Positions 53,269 to 61,675 are shown, counted from the stretch's first letter. The stretch: DNA of 64,000 bases from Candidatus Goldiibacteriota bacterium HGW-Goldbacteria-1 (GCA_002839855.1 PGYV01000008.1:62001-126000), one strand, 5' to 3'. The notes: a model not told the origin generated them from the sequence alone. Made by a program: numbers and translations.

Positions 53269-54507
53269 CTATTTCTTCCATATCCTTGTACTTATTATCC
53301 CGCACCTTTCAAGTATACCGAACTTTTCCGCGGTAATCAATAAAGCGGGTTTTACCGTGAAGTCGCCGTGTTTTTTGTTTATTTCGTCCACCGCGCAGGT
53401 TAACTGCCTTTTTTTTTCATCGTTTTCAAATAAAAATGACTGGCCTGCGGCGGCAGATAAATTGCCCACGCTTATTCCAAGCAGGCGGACCTCTTTTTGT
53501 AAAGGCAGAAGGGAATCAAATATTTCTTTCGCGCATTTAAAAATTTCTTCGCCGGAATCAAAGTAATGTTTAAAGGTCTTTCTTTGTGAAAAGCCGGTAA
53601 AGTCTGAAAACCTTACATAAACAGCGGCAGTCCGCGCGGTAAGCTTGTATCCGCGAAGGCGGAAACCGGTTTTTTCGCACAGCATTAAAAGGTATGAATA
53701 TATCACGTTAATATCCGTTGTGTCTGCCGCAAGGGTGTGGCTGTGTCCGACTGATTTCACCGGTTTTTCATCGCCGTATTTTGCCACGGGGGTATCGTCA
53801 AGCCCCATGCCTATGGCTTTATATATCCTGCCAAGTATCCCGAAGTGCGACTTTAAAAGCTGCACAGGCGCGCCGCCAAGTTCGGCGGCTGTTTTTATTC
53901 CTATAAAATAAAGTTTCTCGGCCACGCGCGGGCCTATGCCCACGCCCTGAAGTTTTTCAACGGGCATATTTTTGAATATACCGTAAATGTCTTCTTTGTT
54001 CATTACTGTCAGCCCGTCCGGTTTGTGCATCTTGCCGGCTATTTTGGATACTACGCGGTTAGGCCCTATTCCCACGGAACATAACAGTCCAAACTCTTTT
54101 TTTATCCTGTCTTTTATTTCGCGCGCTATGTTAACTGCGCCGCCAAAAAGGCGGTGCGTGGCTGTGACATCCATGAAACATTCGTCAATGGAAAAGACTT
54201 CCACCATATCCGTGTAATCAAGAAGTATTTTGTGTATGCGAAGGGAGGTTTCAATATATTTATCAAGGTCGCCCTGCACGGGGATAAGGCCGGGGCATAT
54301 CTGCCGTGCTTCGGGAAGGGTCATGCCTGTCTTTACGCCAAAAGCGCGCGCTTCGTATGAAGCTGTGACTATTACCGTGCGCCCTTCGCCGCAGACCGCC
54401 ACAGGTTTTCCGCGCAAAGCCGGGTTGCACTGTTGTTCCACAGAGGCGAAATAGGCGTTCATGTCCACCAGCATTATGGTGCGCGCCGCGGATGGTGAAA
54501 GGCTCAT
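53269..54507 (-). CDS. dinB: DNA polymerase IV (Y-family)
   Basis: Pol IV is an error-prone polymerase for lesion bypass. The product of about 412 residues has the palm motifs IMLVDMNAYFASVEQ (metal-binding Asp at about 15) and VFSIDECFMDVT (Asp and Glu). The little-finger and HhH parts (KLQGVGIGPRVAEKLYFIG, PVKSVGHSHTL) follow. Length is normal, slightly long. On the minus strand the ATG at 54507 overlaps the stop of the small upstream gene (ATGA), which I take as the start; a frame open to 54534 is possible. It is the last gene of the lexA operon. Confidence 0.95.
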   Translation of the reverse strand: MSLSPSAARTIMLVDMNAYFASVEQQCNPALRGKPVAVCGEGRTVIVTASYEARAFGVKTGMTLPEARQICPGLIPVQGDLDKYIETSLRIHKILLDYTDMVEVFSIDECFMDVTATHRLFGGAVNIAREIKDRIKKEFGLLCSVGIGPNRVVSKIAGKMHKPDGLTVMNKEDIYGIFKNMPVEKLQGVGIGPRVAEKLYFIGIKTAAELGGAPVQLLKSHFGILGRIYKAIGMGLDDTPVAKYGDEKPVKSVGHSHTLAADTTDINVIYSYLLMLCEKTGFRLRGYKLTARTAAVYVRFSDFTGFSQRKTFKHYFDSGEEIFKCAKEIFDSLLPLQKEVRLLGISVGNLSAAAGQSFLFENDEKKRQLTCAVDEINKKHGDFTVKPALLITAEKFGILERCGIISTRIWKK

Positions 54508-54752
54508 AAAATCTCTGACTTCATCAGTTTCCATTCCATGGAATCGCGGTTGAAAGAAAGTTCATAGCTGCCGGAATCTGCAGTTACCGCAAAGTGCAGA
54601 AGCACGGCTTTGCCGTCCGTGCTTTTCCAGTTGTAATTTACGGAATTTATAAGTATCTTTTTCTTGCGCCATGTAAACCAGCGCGGCACGGGGCCGGTTG
54701 TGCCAAAGACCACGCCGGCTTTTACTTTCTCGTTTATTTTTTCGGCGGACAT
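54504..54752 (-). CDS. Small protein between lexA and dinB (DUF6504-like?)
   Basis: The 82-residue product has GPVPRWFTWRKKKILINSVNYNW and a C-terminal SGSYELSFNRDSMEWKLMK. It looks like a small beta-rich domain and recalls DUF6504-type proteins found beside Y-family polymerase genes; this similarity is from memory and needs a profile search. The start overlaps the lexA stop (TGATG) and the stop overlaps the dinB start (ATGA), so it is tightly coupled to both. An alternative ATG lies 6 bases earlier. A role in SOS mutagenesis is inferred from position only. Confidence 0.75.
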   Translation of the reverse strand: MSAEKINEKVKAGVVFGTTGPVPRWFTWRKKKILINSVNYNWKSTDGKAVLLHFAVTADSGSYELSFNRDSMEWKLMKSEIL

Positions 54753-55327
54753 CAGCATTTCCTCATTACGCCGACCACTTTTCCCATGACCACAGCTTCT
54801 TTTGATAATATCGGTTTGTAGTTGGGGTTTTCTGCCACAAGTTTCACGCCGTCTTTGGATTTGTAGAAGCGTTTTACCGTGGCTTCTTCGCCTATAAGCG
54901 CGGCTACAATTTCACCTTCGTCCGCGGACGGCTGTTTTCGTACAAAAACAATATCGCCGTCAAGTATGCCGGCGTTTATCATGCTGTCGCCTTTTACTGA
55001 CAGGGCAAACATGTCTTTTACCCCGAAAATATCCACAACGCTGTGAATGTGCCGTTCCACATTTTCCGCCGCGTAAATGGGAAGACCCGCGCTTATCTTT
55101 CCCAGAAGGGGAATACCGGTCTGAACTGACACCAGTTCTATAGAGCGCGACAGGTTCTTTTTCATCTTTATAAATCCCTCTTCCGCCAGTTTTTTAAGGT
55201 GGTAGCGCACCGGCCAGGTGGATGAAAAACCCGCTTTTTTTGCAATCTCCCGCAGGGTAGGGGGCGTGCTGCTGTCTGTTAAACTGTCTGTTATTATTTC
55301 CAGTACTTTTTTTGTGCTTCTGTGCAT
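54752..55327 (-). CDS. lexA: SOS response repressor LexA
   Basis: LexA represses DNA-damage genes and cleaves itself when RecA is activated. The 191-residue chain has an N-terminal winged helix (PTLREIAKKAGFSSTWPVRYHLKKL), the cleavage site A80-G81 (KISAGLPIY), the catalytic Ser 115 (VKGDSMINAG) and Lys 152 (ATVKRFYK). The start is the ATG at 55327 with GGAGG upstream on the minus strand; an upstream frame up to 55429 runs through A-type repeats and is rejected. It heads the operon lexA - small ORF - dinB, and a likely LexA box lies in its promoter. Confidence 0.96.
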   Translation of the reverse strand: MHRSTKKVLEIITDSLTDSSTPPTLREIAKKAGFSSTWPVRYHLKKLAEEGFIKMKKNLSRSIELVSVQTGIPLLGKISAGLPIYAAENVERHIHSVVDIFGVKDMFALSVKGDSMINAGILDGDIVFVRKQPSADEGEIVAALIGEEATVKRFYKSKDGVKLVAENPNYKPILSKEAVVMGKVVGVMRKC

Positions 55328-55334
55328 AATGATA

Positions 55335-55568
55335 ACCTCCAAAAGATAGCGAATTAAGCTATAAGCAATTAAGCATAAGCGAAAGATTGAAACATAGAGC
55401 GTTAAGCTATAAGCAGTTAAGTAAAACATAGCGAATTAAGCTATAAGCAGTTAAGCATAAGCGAAAGATTGAAACATAGAGCGTTAAGCTATAAGCAGGG
55501 CAACTTAATCCGCTTATGCTTATTTCTTCGCTATAGCTTAATTGCTTAATCCGCTTCTGCTTATTTCT
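55335..55568. repeat. A-type repeats filling the lexA leader
   Basis: At least five A-type words (ttaagctataagcaattaag and relatives) follow each other at about 55352-55500, with gaaagattgaaacatagagcg between them, partly as a tandem copy of about 80 bp. At 55505-55565 the words are inverted. The lexA mRNA leader would be made of this DNA. No gene is seen. Confidence 0.88.
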
Positions 55569-55597
55569 AAATTAGCACATTTGTGCTACTACGTCAA
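55569..55597 (-). promoter_or_regulatory. lexA promoter with palindromic LexA-box candidate
   Basis: On the minus strand TTGACG (55597-55592) and TAATTT (55574-55569) are separated by 17 bp. The perfect palindrome TAGCACA-tt-TGTGCTA (55573-55588) fills this spacer, where a bound repressor would block the polymerase. Position, symmetry and the lexA gene downstream support an auto-regulatory LexA site. The motif differs from the E. coli and B. subtilis boxes. Confidence 0.75.
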
Positions 55598-55603
55598 GAC
55601 TTA

Positions 55604-55632
55604 TTGCGCCGCTTATTATCGTATGGTATAGT
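55604..55632 (+). promoter_or_regulatory. Promoter TTGCGC-17-TATAGT
   Basis: TTGCGC at 55604-55609 and TATAGT at 55627-55632 are 17 bp apart and point to the lipoprotein gene. The LexA-box candidate ends 16 bp upstream of the -35, so the site might affect both directions. Confidence 0.5.
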
Positions 55633-55661
55633 TAAATGGAATTAAATATGGAGGTGAGTAT

Positions 55662-56363
55662 ATGCGTATCGGCAAAGCAGTACTGTTGTTTCTTGTTGTG
55701 GTTGTGTTTTTTTTATCAGGCTGTTCCAGGCGTTATATAGTGAATGTGGATTCCATAAATGACAGGAGTGCTATTACAGGCAAAAATTTTGTAATAGTCT
55801 CCGGCAATAAAAATATAGACGCAAGCGACCTGCAGTTTATGGAATATGCCTGTTATGTGGCTGCAGCTCTTGAAAAAAAAGGATATACTGCGGTGGACAG
55901 TATAGGTAAAGCGGATTTAGAAATATACATGTCATACGGCGTGGGAGAAGCGGAAAGGCATGTATATTCATATACCACTCCGGTGTGGGGGCAGACCGGC
56001 GGCGAGACCACGACAATAGCCAATATAATAAAGGAAGAGGACGGCTCTACAAAGTACATATCCAGCACTTCGTATACGCCGGATTACGGCATTACCGGGT
56101 ACCAGGAAAGGACGGACGTGTATACCACATACCCAAAATACATAATTCTTGATGCGTATGACCTTAAATTAAAACAGGAAAATAAAAAACTTAAGCAGCT
56201 GTGGAAAACGTCAATAAGCAATCATGGCGGTACAAAAGAATTAAGAAAGTTTTTTCCTATAATGATAACTGCGGCGCAGCAGTATATAGGCGAAAATACA
56301 GGTGAAGAGATAAGCTTAAGCGTCGGCGAAGAAGATGAAGCCGCGGTAAAATGTGTAAGATAA
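55662..56363 (+). CDS. Putative lipoprotein (DUF4136-like)
   Basis: The 233-residue protein has a lipoprotein signal with lipobox LSGC (Cys 21). The mature part (GKNFVIVSGNKNIDASDLQFMEYACYVAAALEKKGYTAVDSIGKADLEIYMSYG) has the pattern of DUF4136-like lipoproteins, in which a small alpha/beta domain with 'L...L...GY......ADL.V' recurs. Function is unknown. It points away from lexA; the space between contains the LexA-box candidate. ATG 55662 after GGAGGTGAG. Confidence 0.75.
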   Translation: MRIGKAVLLFLVVVVFFLSGCSRRYIVNVDSINDRSAITGKNFVIVSGNKNIDASDLQFMEYACYVAAALEKKGYTAVDSIGKADLEIYMSYGVGEAERHVYSYTTPVWGQTGGETTTIANIIKEEDGSTKYISSTSYTPDYGITGYQERTDVYTTYPKYIILDAYDLKLKQENKKLKQLWKTSISNHGGTKELRKFFPIMITAAQQYIGENTGEEISLSVGEEDEAAVKCVR

Positions 56364-56457
56364 GCAAGTTATAAATTTCACAATATAATAAAAAAAACAG
56401 AATGGAATTTGCTGCCGGTAAATGGTAGAATGCTAAAAAATATTTCAGGAGGAATAC

Positions 56458-56823
56458 ATGGCTGGATGTTCAATTATAAATCATAAAGGGAAGAAGATTG
56501 TTCATATGGATTTTTCAAACAGCAATCAGGAAGAAGTAATGAGTACTATGAAGCAGGCGGAAGCGCTTATACGCAATCAGCCGCCGGAAAGCGTGCTGGG
56601 GCTGCTGGATATTTCGGGAAGTATGTATAATAAAGAAATAGCAGCTGCTTTTAAGGATTTTGCGGCGGGCAATAAACCGTTTATAAAAATGACGGCTGTA
56701 GTGGGGCTGGAAGGCATAAAAAAAGTCCTTTATGACGCTGTCCTTATGTTTACAAGAAGAAAAAATTTGGTCGCCATGGACAGCCTTGAAAAAGCAAAGG
56801 ATTTTCTGGCGGAACTGAAATAA
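56458..56823 (+). CDS. STAS/SpoIIAA-like protein
   Basis: The 121-residue protein has a pattern like SpoIIAA-type folds: GKKIVHMDFSNSNQEEV, SVLGLLDISGSMYNKEIAAAFKDFA, IKMTAVVGLEGIKKVLYDAVLMFT. The position that would carry the phosphorylated Ser in anti-sigma antagonists lies in DISGS, so a regulatory switch is possible, but no kinase or sigma-factor gene is near. Start ATG 56458 after AGGAGG. The FKBP gene follows 16 bp later. Confidence 0.65.
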   Translation: MAGCSIINHKGKKIVHMDFSNSNQEEVMSTMKQAEALIRNQPPESVLGLLDISGSMYNKEIAAAFKDFAAGNKPFIKMTAVVGLEGIKKVLYDAVLMFTRRKNLVAMDSLEKAKDFLAELK

Positions 56824-56839
56824 AAAACCGGAGGTAATA

Positions 56840-57268
56840 ATGGCTGCGGCAAAAAACGGAGATAAAGTTAAAGTACACTATAAAGGCAGTTTAAAGGACG
56901 GAAAAGTATTTGATTCTTCCGAAGGAAAAGAGCCGCTGGAATTTACAATAGGCACAGGCCAGGTGATACCGGGTTTTGAAAATGGAGTACTGGGCCTTTC
57001 TGCCGGGGAAAAAAAGACAATTGTAATACCCTGCGCGCAGGCTTACGGGGAATACAGCGATGAAGCTGTGTTTTCAATAGGCAAAGAAAATCTTCCCGAG
57101 GGAATGGAGCCAAAAGCAGGGCAGGAACTTCAGATGGTCAGCCCCGAAGGCCAGGTGTTTCAGGTAATAATAATGGAAGTGTCAGGCAATGAAGTTAAGC
57201 TGGACGCAAATCATCCGCTTGCGGGTAAGGACCTTACTTTTGAACTGGAGCTTGTGAAGATAAACTAA
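56840..57268 (+). CDS. FKBP-type peptidyl-prolyl isomerase, SlyD-like
   Basis: The 142-residue protein is an FKBP of the SlyD type: VKVHYKGSLKDGKVFDSSEGKEPLEFTIGTGQVIPGFENGVLGLSAGEKKTIVI is the split FKBP domain around an insert-in-flap domain (AYGEYSDEAVFSIGKENLPEGMEPKAGQELQM). NHPLAGKDLTFELELVKI closes it. It lacks the His-rich metal-binding tail of E. coli SlyD. It should act as a folding helper in the cytoplasm. It forms a pair with the STAS-like gene. Confidence 0.93.
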   Translation: MAAAKNGDKVKVHYKGSLKDGKVFDSSEGKEPLEFTIGTGQVIPGFENGVLGLSAGEKKTIVIPCAQAYGEYSDEAVFSIGKENLPEGMEPKAGQELQMVSPEGQVFQVIIMEVSGNEVKLDANHPLAGKDLTFELELVKIN

Positions 57269-57339
57269 AGCCTGGCGAGAGTAATGTTATAGAAAATAAC
57301 CGGGATTATTGCTGAAATAATATTAAACGGGAGGGTGAA

Positions 57340-57906
57340 ATGGAAGTAAAAGGAACGGCTGTTATTTCCACCAGGGAATTTGTAAAAGCGGCTTTTGGGG
57401 AACAGAATATGAACAAGTGGATATCAAGCCTTGACCCGCAGGCAAAAAAAGTATACGAGAGCGCGATTCTTACAAATAACTGGTATCCTATTGAAGATGC
57501 GTTAAGGAAACCCACAAAGAAGATTGGCGAACTTTTTTACAGCGGGGATGTAAAAAAAGGCGCGTGGGATTCGGGAATGTTCAGCGCTGACTATGGTTTA
57601 AAGGGCATCTACAGGCTGTTTGTCAAGATGGGTTCGGCAAAGTTTATTATAAATAAGGCAAGTTCAATTTTTTCCACTTATTATAAGCCAAGTGTAATGC
57701 AGTCGGAAGTTACGGGGGATAATTCATCGGTATTAAGAATAGTGGAATTTGCTGATATATGCCCTGTTGTGGAAAGCAGGATAGGCGGCTGGATGCATAA
57801 AGGCCTTGAAATCTGCGGGGTAACGGATATTAATGTGGAAATAGTAAAGGCAAAGACAAAAGGCGATGCGGTTACGGAATATGCAGTCAGCTGGAGTGAT
57901 AAATAG
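57340..57906 (+). CDS. Protein similar to the TIGR02265/DUF2378 group
   Basis: The 188-residue protein has the pattern KGTAVISTREFVKAAFGEQNMNKW, LTNNWYPIEDALRKPTKKIGELFY, and GSAKFIINKASSIFSTYYKPSVMQ, reminiscent of the DUF2378 family known from Myxococcus and of the related haem-NO-binding-like fold. The C-terminal part (PVVESRIGGWMHKGLEICGVTDINVEI) agrees with it. This similarity is from memory and would need a profile search; a sensory role is guessed. ATG 57340 after GGGAGG. Confidence 0.6.
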   Translation: MEVKGTAVISTREFVKAAFGEQNMNKWISSLDPQAKKVYESAILTNNWYPIEDALRKPTKKIGELFYSGDVKKGAWDSGMFSADYGLKGIYRLFVKMGSAKFIINKASSIFSTYYKPSVMQSEVTGDNSSVLRIVEFADICPVVESRIGGWMHKGLEICGVTDINVEIVKAKTKGDAVTEYAVSWSDK

Positions 57907-57943
57907 GTTTTTAAAGCATAATATGTGATATGTACAGGGGTGT

Positions 57944-58588
57944 ATGTTGGATGTAATGTTTGAAAAAATAAGCGCAGGCGCGGAACAGGTCTTAAAAAAA
58001 TCACGCGGGTCACACGATTGGGAACACACACAAAGAGTGCTGCGGCTTGCTGTTCATCTGGCAAAAAAAGAAAAAGCAGATATAAAAATTGTTAAATATG
58101 CCGCGGTGCTTCATGATATATCCCGCCATGAAGAAGATAAAAGCGGCGGCAAAAAAGACCATGCGCTGCTTGGGGCGAAAAAGGCTTCGCGGATATTATT
58201 AAGGAATGGATTTAAAGCCGGTTTTGTTGAATCTGTAAAGCACTGCATAGAGTGCCACAGGTTCAGGTCCCAAAGAAGGCCCGCGACAAAAGAGGCAATG
58301 GTGCTGTTTGACGCGGATAAACTGGATTCCATAGGCGCGGTAGGAATAGGACGGGCATTTTTATTTGCCGGTGAAGTGGGGGCAAAGCTGCATAATCCCG
58401 GGGCTGATATTTTAAAGACAAAACCATACACACAGGATGATACAGCGTACAGGGAATATATGGTAAAATTAAGGTACGTAAGGGGCAGAATGTTTACGAG
58501 GGAAGGCAAAAAACTTGCAAAAGAACGCCATGCTTTTATGATGCTGTTTTTTAAAAGGCTTGGCATGGAAGCGGAAGGTAAAATATAA
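57944..58588 (+). CDS. HD-domain phosphohydrolase
   Basis: The 214-residue protein has the HD metal motifs: H in SHDWEHTQRV, HD in AAVLHDISRHE, and a later H and D in KHCIECHRFRSQRR and LFDADKLDSIGAVG. Such proteins hydrolyse phosphate esters of nucleotides; family members with this length are close to the uncharacterised YedJ/YpgQ group. The start ATG 57944 follows AGGGG. The TPM gene begins one base after its stop, so they are likely co-transcribed. Confidence 0.88.
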   Translation: MLDVMFEKISAGAEQVLKKSRGSHDWEHTQRVLRLAVHLAKKEKADIKIVKYAAVLHDISRHEEDKSGGKKDHALLGAKKASRILLRNGFKAGFVESVKHCIECHRFRSQRRPATKEAMVLFDADKLDSIGAVGIGRAFLFAGEVGAKLHNPGADILKTKPYTQDDTAYREYMVKLRYVRGRMFTREGKKLAKERHAFMMLFFKRLGMEAEGKI

Positions 58589-58589
58589 A

Positions 58590-59009
58590 GTGAAAGTCAC
58601 ACCCGAAAATATACTTACAGAGCAGGAAAAAATTATGCTTCAGGCAGGTATTAATACTGCTGAAAGCCGCACAACCGGCAGAATACGCGTGCATATAGAA
58701 AAAAAAGCCGGAAGGGATCCGTTTGAAAGGGCAAGGGCTGTATTTGAAACCTACAGCCTTAATAATTCAACGGATAAAAACTGTGTGCTTCTTTATATAT
58801 CAACTGCTGATAGAAAGTTTGTGGTATTTGCCGATGACGGAATAAATGGGAAAGTTCCGGAAGGTTTTTGGAAACATGTAAGTGATTCTGTGACCGGAAA
58901 ACTGAAAGAAGGCCAGTTTTCAATAGGGTTGACTGCAGCGGTTAATCTTACGGGCAGCATGTTAGCTGATTTTTTTCCGGCAATTTCCATAAATGAGGCG
59001 GCGCAATGA
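58590..59009 (+). CDS. TPM-domain protein 1 (no signal peptide)
   Basis: The 139-residue protein has a TPM domain: AGINTAESRTTGRIRVHIEKKAG, CVLLYISTADRKFVVFADDGINGKVPEGFW and GQFSIGLTAAVNLTGSMLADFFP. It lacks a signal peptide and a membrane segment. The function of TPM domains is varied; a role in photosystem repair is known in plants, but in bacteria it is unknown. The start is probably GTG 58590; a TTG at 58560 inside the HD gene is possible. The stop overlaps the start of the second TPM gene (ATGA). Confidence 0.8.
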   Translation: MKVTPENILTEQEKIMLQAGINTAESRTTGRIRVHIEKKAGRDPFERARAVFETYSLNNSTDKNCVLLYISTADRKFVVFADDGINGKVPEGFWKHVSDSVTGKLKEGQFSIGLTAAVNLTGSMLADFFPAISINEAAQ

Positions 59010-59668
59010 GATTGAGGATAGCTGTTGCCTTTATAATTTTTATTATTTTTTCAACCGCATTGTTTTCGTCAGACTCTGTTCCGTACAGAAAAAGCAGGTA
59101 TATTAACGACTATGCGTCTGTGATAAATGACAAAAACGCCGGTGAAATTATGCTGCTTTTAAAACGGTTTGAAAAAAGAACCGGAATTGAAGCTTCAATT
59201 CTTACTATAGGTTCCGCGTCCGATTACACGGCAGGAAAAGAAGGGGTTGACATCCTTGCTGCAAACGCGCTTAGCGAGTGGAAGCTGGAACAGGGCGGGA
59301 TACTTATGCTGGTGGCGGTTAACGACAGGCGGTTAAAAGTGGAACTGGGGCAGACGCTGGCTGAAAGCGGAGAAAAAAAGTTTCAGGAAATTATAAATAA
59401 TGTAATTGTGCCTTATTTTAAAGCCGGGGATTATAGCGCCGGTATTTATGAAGGCGCAAAAGCCATGACAGAATCGTTTTCATCCCATGGTAAAACAAAA
59501 GGCCCTGAATTTTTAGTTTTCATATTGATTGGCGGTGCTGCGCTTTTATTTGCGCTTGCCGGTATCAGTTTCATGTTGGGAAAAAACAAGACAAAAAAAC
59601 AGTTTGTTAAACAGCCCGTGGACAGTGAAAAAAAGGGTTACGGCGGCGGGGCTGTCGGCAATTGGTAA
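59006..59668 (+). CDS. TPM-domain protein 2, exported and membrane-anchored
   Basis: The 220-residue protein has a signal peptide (IAVAFIIFIIFSTALFSS), a TPM domain (YINDYASVINDKNAGEIMLLLKRFEKRTG ... GILMLVAVNDRRLKVELGQTLAESGEKKFQEII), a C-terminal membrane helix (FLVFILIGGAALLFALAGISFML) and a short tail ending in GGGAVGNW. This is the YgcG-like layout. It is coupled by an ATGA overlap to the soluble TPM gene, so the pair probably works together on the two sides of the membrane or as a complex. Confidence 0.87.
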   Translation: MRLRIAVAFIIFIIFSTALFSSDSVPYRKSRYINDYASVINDKNAGEIMLLLKRFEKRTGIEASILTIGSASDYTAGKEGVDILAANALSEWKLEQGGILMLVAVNDRRLKVELGQTLAESGEKKFQEIINNVIVPYFKAGDYSAGIYEGAKAMTESFSSHGKTKGPEFLVFILIGGAALLFALAGISFMLGKNKTKKQFVKQPVDSEKKGYGGGAVGNW

Positions 59669-59686
59669 TAAAATGCAGTCCTGCGC

Positions 59687-59714
59687 TTGAAAAATCATCT
59701 TTTTTTTGTAATAT
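59687..59714 (+). promoter_or_regulatory. Promoter TTGAAA-16-TAATAT before the signalling cluster
   Basis: TTGAAA at 59687-59692 and TAATAT at 59709-59714, spacer 16 bp. The next gene starts 185 bp downstream, which leaves a long T-rich leader. A second AT-rich -10-like word (TATAAT at about 59736-59741) lies nearby. Confidence 0.5.
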
Positions 59715-59898
59715 ACTTTTTTTTCTTTTTCATATATAATTTAATTGTAATTGTTTGATTTCCCGCAACTAAGGGGGCGGCTTATGTGGGAATGCAGGTT
59801 GTTTAAATTTTCAATTTTACCCGGTATTACGCTGCTAAAAAAAATATGGATTGAAAAGTTTAATTTTGTTATGTGTTTTTCGGGTAAGGCGGCGTGTT

Positions 59899-60342
59899 AT
59901 GAACGTAATTAGCGGCAATAAAAACCCAAGGATTCTTCTTGTGGAGGATAATCCGGCGGAATTACGACTGATAAGGGAAATTTTTAAGGGGTTTGACCCC
60001 GACTGCAGCATTGTAAGCGCAAGGGACGGGGTGGAAGCCACGGACATACTGTTAAGGGATAATGATACGGGTTTTGACATTGTAATTCTTGACCTTAACC
60101 TGCCAAGGAAAAGCGGGCTGGAAGTTTTAAGTGAAATAAAACAAAGCAAGGCCGCAAGTTTAATACCGATAGTGGTGCTTTCCACTTCGGATTCAGAAAG
60201 TGATATTGTAAGGTCTTACGAATTGTCGGCTAACTGTTATATTACGAAACCCGCGGGGTTGGATAACCTTATAGACGCGGTAAAGGGAATTGATAATTTT
60301 TGGCTTTCTTTTGGAAAACGCGATGATGTTAAAGCGCATTGA
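59899..60342 (+). CDS. Response regulator receiver protein, Rcp1-like
   Basis: The 147-residue receiver has ILLVEDNPAELRLIREIF, phospho-acceptor D65 (IVILDLNLPRKSGLEV), VVLSTSDSESD and the Lys in CYITKPAGLDNL. The insert before the Asp and the ending VKGIDNFWLSFG are typical of the Rcp1 group, receivers that pair with phytochrome-like kinases. No output domain. The start is ATG 59899; a frame open to 59851 has no ribosome site. First of three receivers in a row. Confidence 0.9.
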   Translation: MNVISGNKNPRILLVEDNPAELRLIREIFKGFDPDCSIVSARDGVEATDILLRDNDTGFDIVILDLNLPRKSGLEVLSEIKQSKAASLIPIVVLSTSDSESDIVRSYELSANCYITKPAGLDNLIDAVKGIDNFWLSFGKRDDVKAH

Positions 60343-60396
60343 AATATTTTTAATTATTTGTTTTTATATAAACGGTAAAAAATAAGGGCGGTTTCT

Positions 60397-61026
60397 GTGA
60401 ATAAAAAGCATATAAAAGTACTGCTTATAGAGGATAATCAGGGCGATGTAAGGCTTATCTGGGAAATACTTTCAGAAGTTAGAAATTCACCTTTTTATCT
60501 TGAAGTTGCATCCACGCTTTTAAGCGGGCTTCAGGCGCTGGATAAAGTGAAGCCGGACATTGTACTTCTTGACCTTACCCTGCCGGACAGCAACGGCATA
60601 TACACGCTTAACAGGGTGAAAGATAAAGTTAAAGAAGTGCCTGTGGTTGTTCTTACCGGAATGGATGATGAAATGCTGGCAATTAAGTCGCTTAAAGAAG
60701 GCGCGCAGGATTATCTTGTTAAAGGCAGGACAGACAGCGAACTTTTAAAACGCGCCATACTTCACGCCATAGAAAGAAACAAGCTTATAAGTGAAATGGA
60801 AGAAAATGACCGCAAACTTAAAGAAAGCTACGAAAAGCTTCAGGAACAGGACCGCCGCAGGGAGTCTGAAATACGGAACCTGGCTGAGGGTATAATACCG
60901 GTGGAAAAAGCTCTGAAAGAAGCGCTGGAAAAGCACAGCAGAGGCGGCGAAGAACGCGACGGAATTGAAAAAACACTTAATGAAGCTGTTATGCTGCTGG
61001 AAAAAATAAAAAAAATAAACGTTTAG
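60397..61026 (+). CDS. Response regulator with C-terminal coiled coil
   Basis: The 209-residue protein has a receiver domain (VLLIEDNQGDVRLIWEIL, D59 in IVLLDLTLPDSNG, VVLTGMDDE, YLVKGRTD) followed by a helix of about 80 residues rich in Glu and Lys that should form a coiled coil (KLISEMEENDRKLKESYEKLQEQ onward). Such an arrangement often precedes a PAS or GGDEF part in larger proteins; here no such domain follows. Start GTG 60397. Confidence 0.88.
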   Translation: MNKKHIKVLLIEDNQGDVRLIWEILSEVRNSPFYLEVASTLLSGLQALDKVKPDIVLLDLTLPDSNGIYTLNRVKDKVKEVPVVVLTGMDDEMLAIKSLKEGAQDYLVKGRTDSELLKRAILHAIERNKLISEMEENDRKLKESYEKLQEQDRRRESEIRNLAEGIIPVEKALKEALEKHSRGGEERDGIEKTLNEAVMLLEKIKKINV

Positions 61027-61099
61027 TTTTCTTGATATGCGCCTTTTTGGGTGATATAAATAATATTGGGAAATAAAAAAATATACGGGAGATGGGGAA

Positions 61100-61543
61100 A
61101 TGTCCGCTGCAGAAATGAAAACTGTTGATATTTTACTTGTTGAAGATAACAGGGCAGATATTAAACTCATTGAAGAATGCTTCAAGGAATTAACCATAAA
61201 GTGCAACATCAGCGTTGCAACTGACGGTGAACAGGCCGTCAATATATTAAAAAGAACCGGCGGATACACCGAAAGTTTAAGGCCGGATGTGGTGCTTTTA
61301 GACCTTAAAATACCAAAAAAAGACGGTTTTGAAGTCTTAAAAGAGATTAAAAATGATGAAAATCTTTCCGGTATCCCTGTTATCATACTTTCATCTTCAA
61401 GCCTTAAAAATGACATTGATAAAGCATATGCTTTAAAAGCTAATTTTTATATCACCAAAGAAATGGATATAGAAAATTATATACAGATAGCAAAATATAT
61501 AGAAGATTACTGGCTGTCAAAGTCGGATAAAAGGGCCATATAG
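61100..61543 (+). CDS. Response regulator receiver protein, Rcp1-like
   Basis: The 147-residue receiver resembles the first one: DILLVEDNRADIKLIEECF, D68 in VVLLDLKIPKKDGFEV, VIILSSSSLKND, FYITKEMDIENYI, and the ending KYIEDYWLSKS, again of the Rcp1 type. The usual KP after the beta-5 strand reads KE. ATG 61100 after GGGAGATGGGG. With the two previous genes it forms a set of three receivers without a kinase in between. Confidence 0.9.
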   Translation: MSAAEMKTVDILLVEDNRADIKLIEECFKELTIKCNISVATDGEQAVNILKRTGGYTESLRPDVVLLDLKIPKKDGFEVLKEIKNDENLSGIPVIILSSSSLKNDIDKAYALKANFYITKEMDIENYIQIAKYIEDYWLSKSDKRAI

Positions 61544-61675
61544 AATTACCTGCCCGGACCCGTAAAAGACCTGAATTAAAGATTTCAACCTGAAAATCCC
61601 CCTGAATCGCATAAAGTTAAATCATAAAGATATTCTAAATTAAACCGCGGCGGTAAATTTTGCCTATTATCGTGT

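Noticed and set aside
55328-55429. N-terminal extension of LexA
   Set aside because: It translates A-type repeats; ATG at 55327 has a GGAGG site and gives the usual LexA length.
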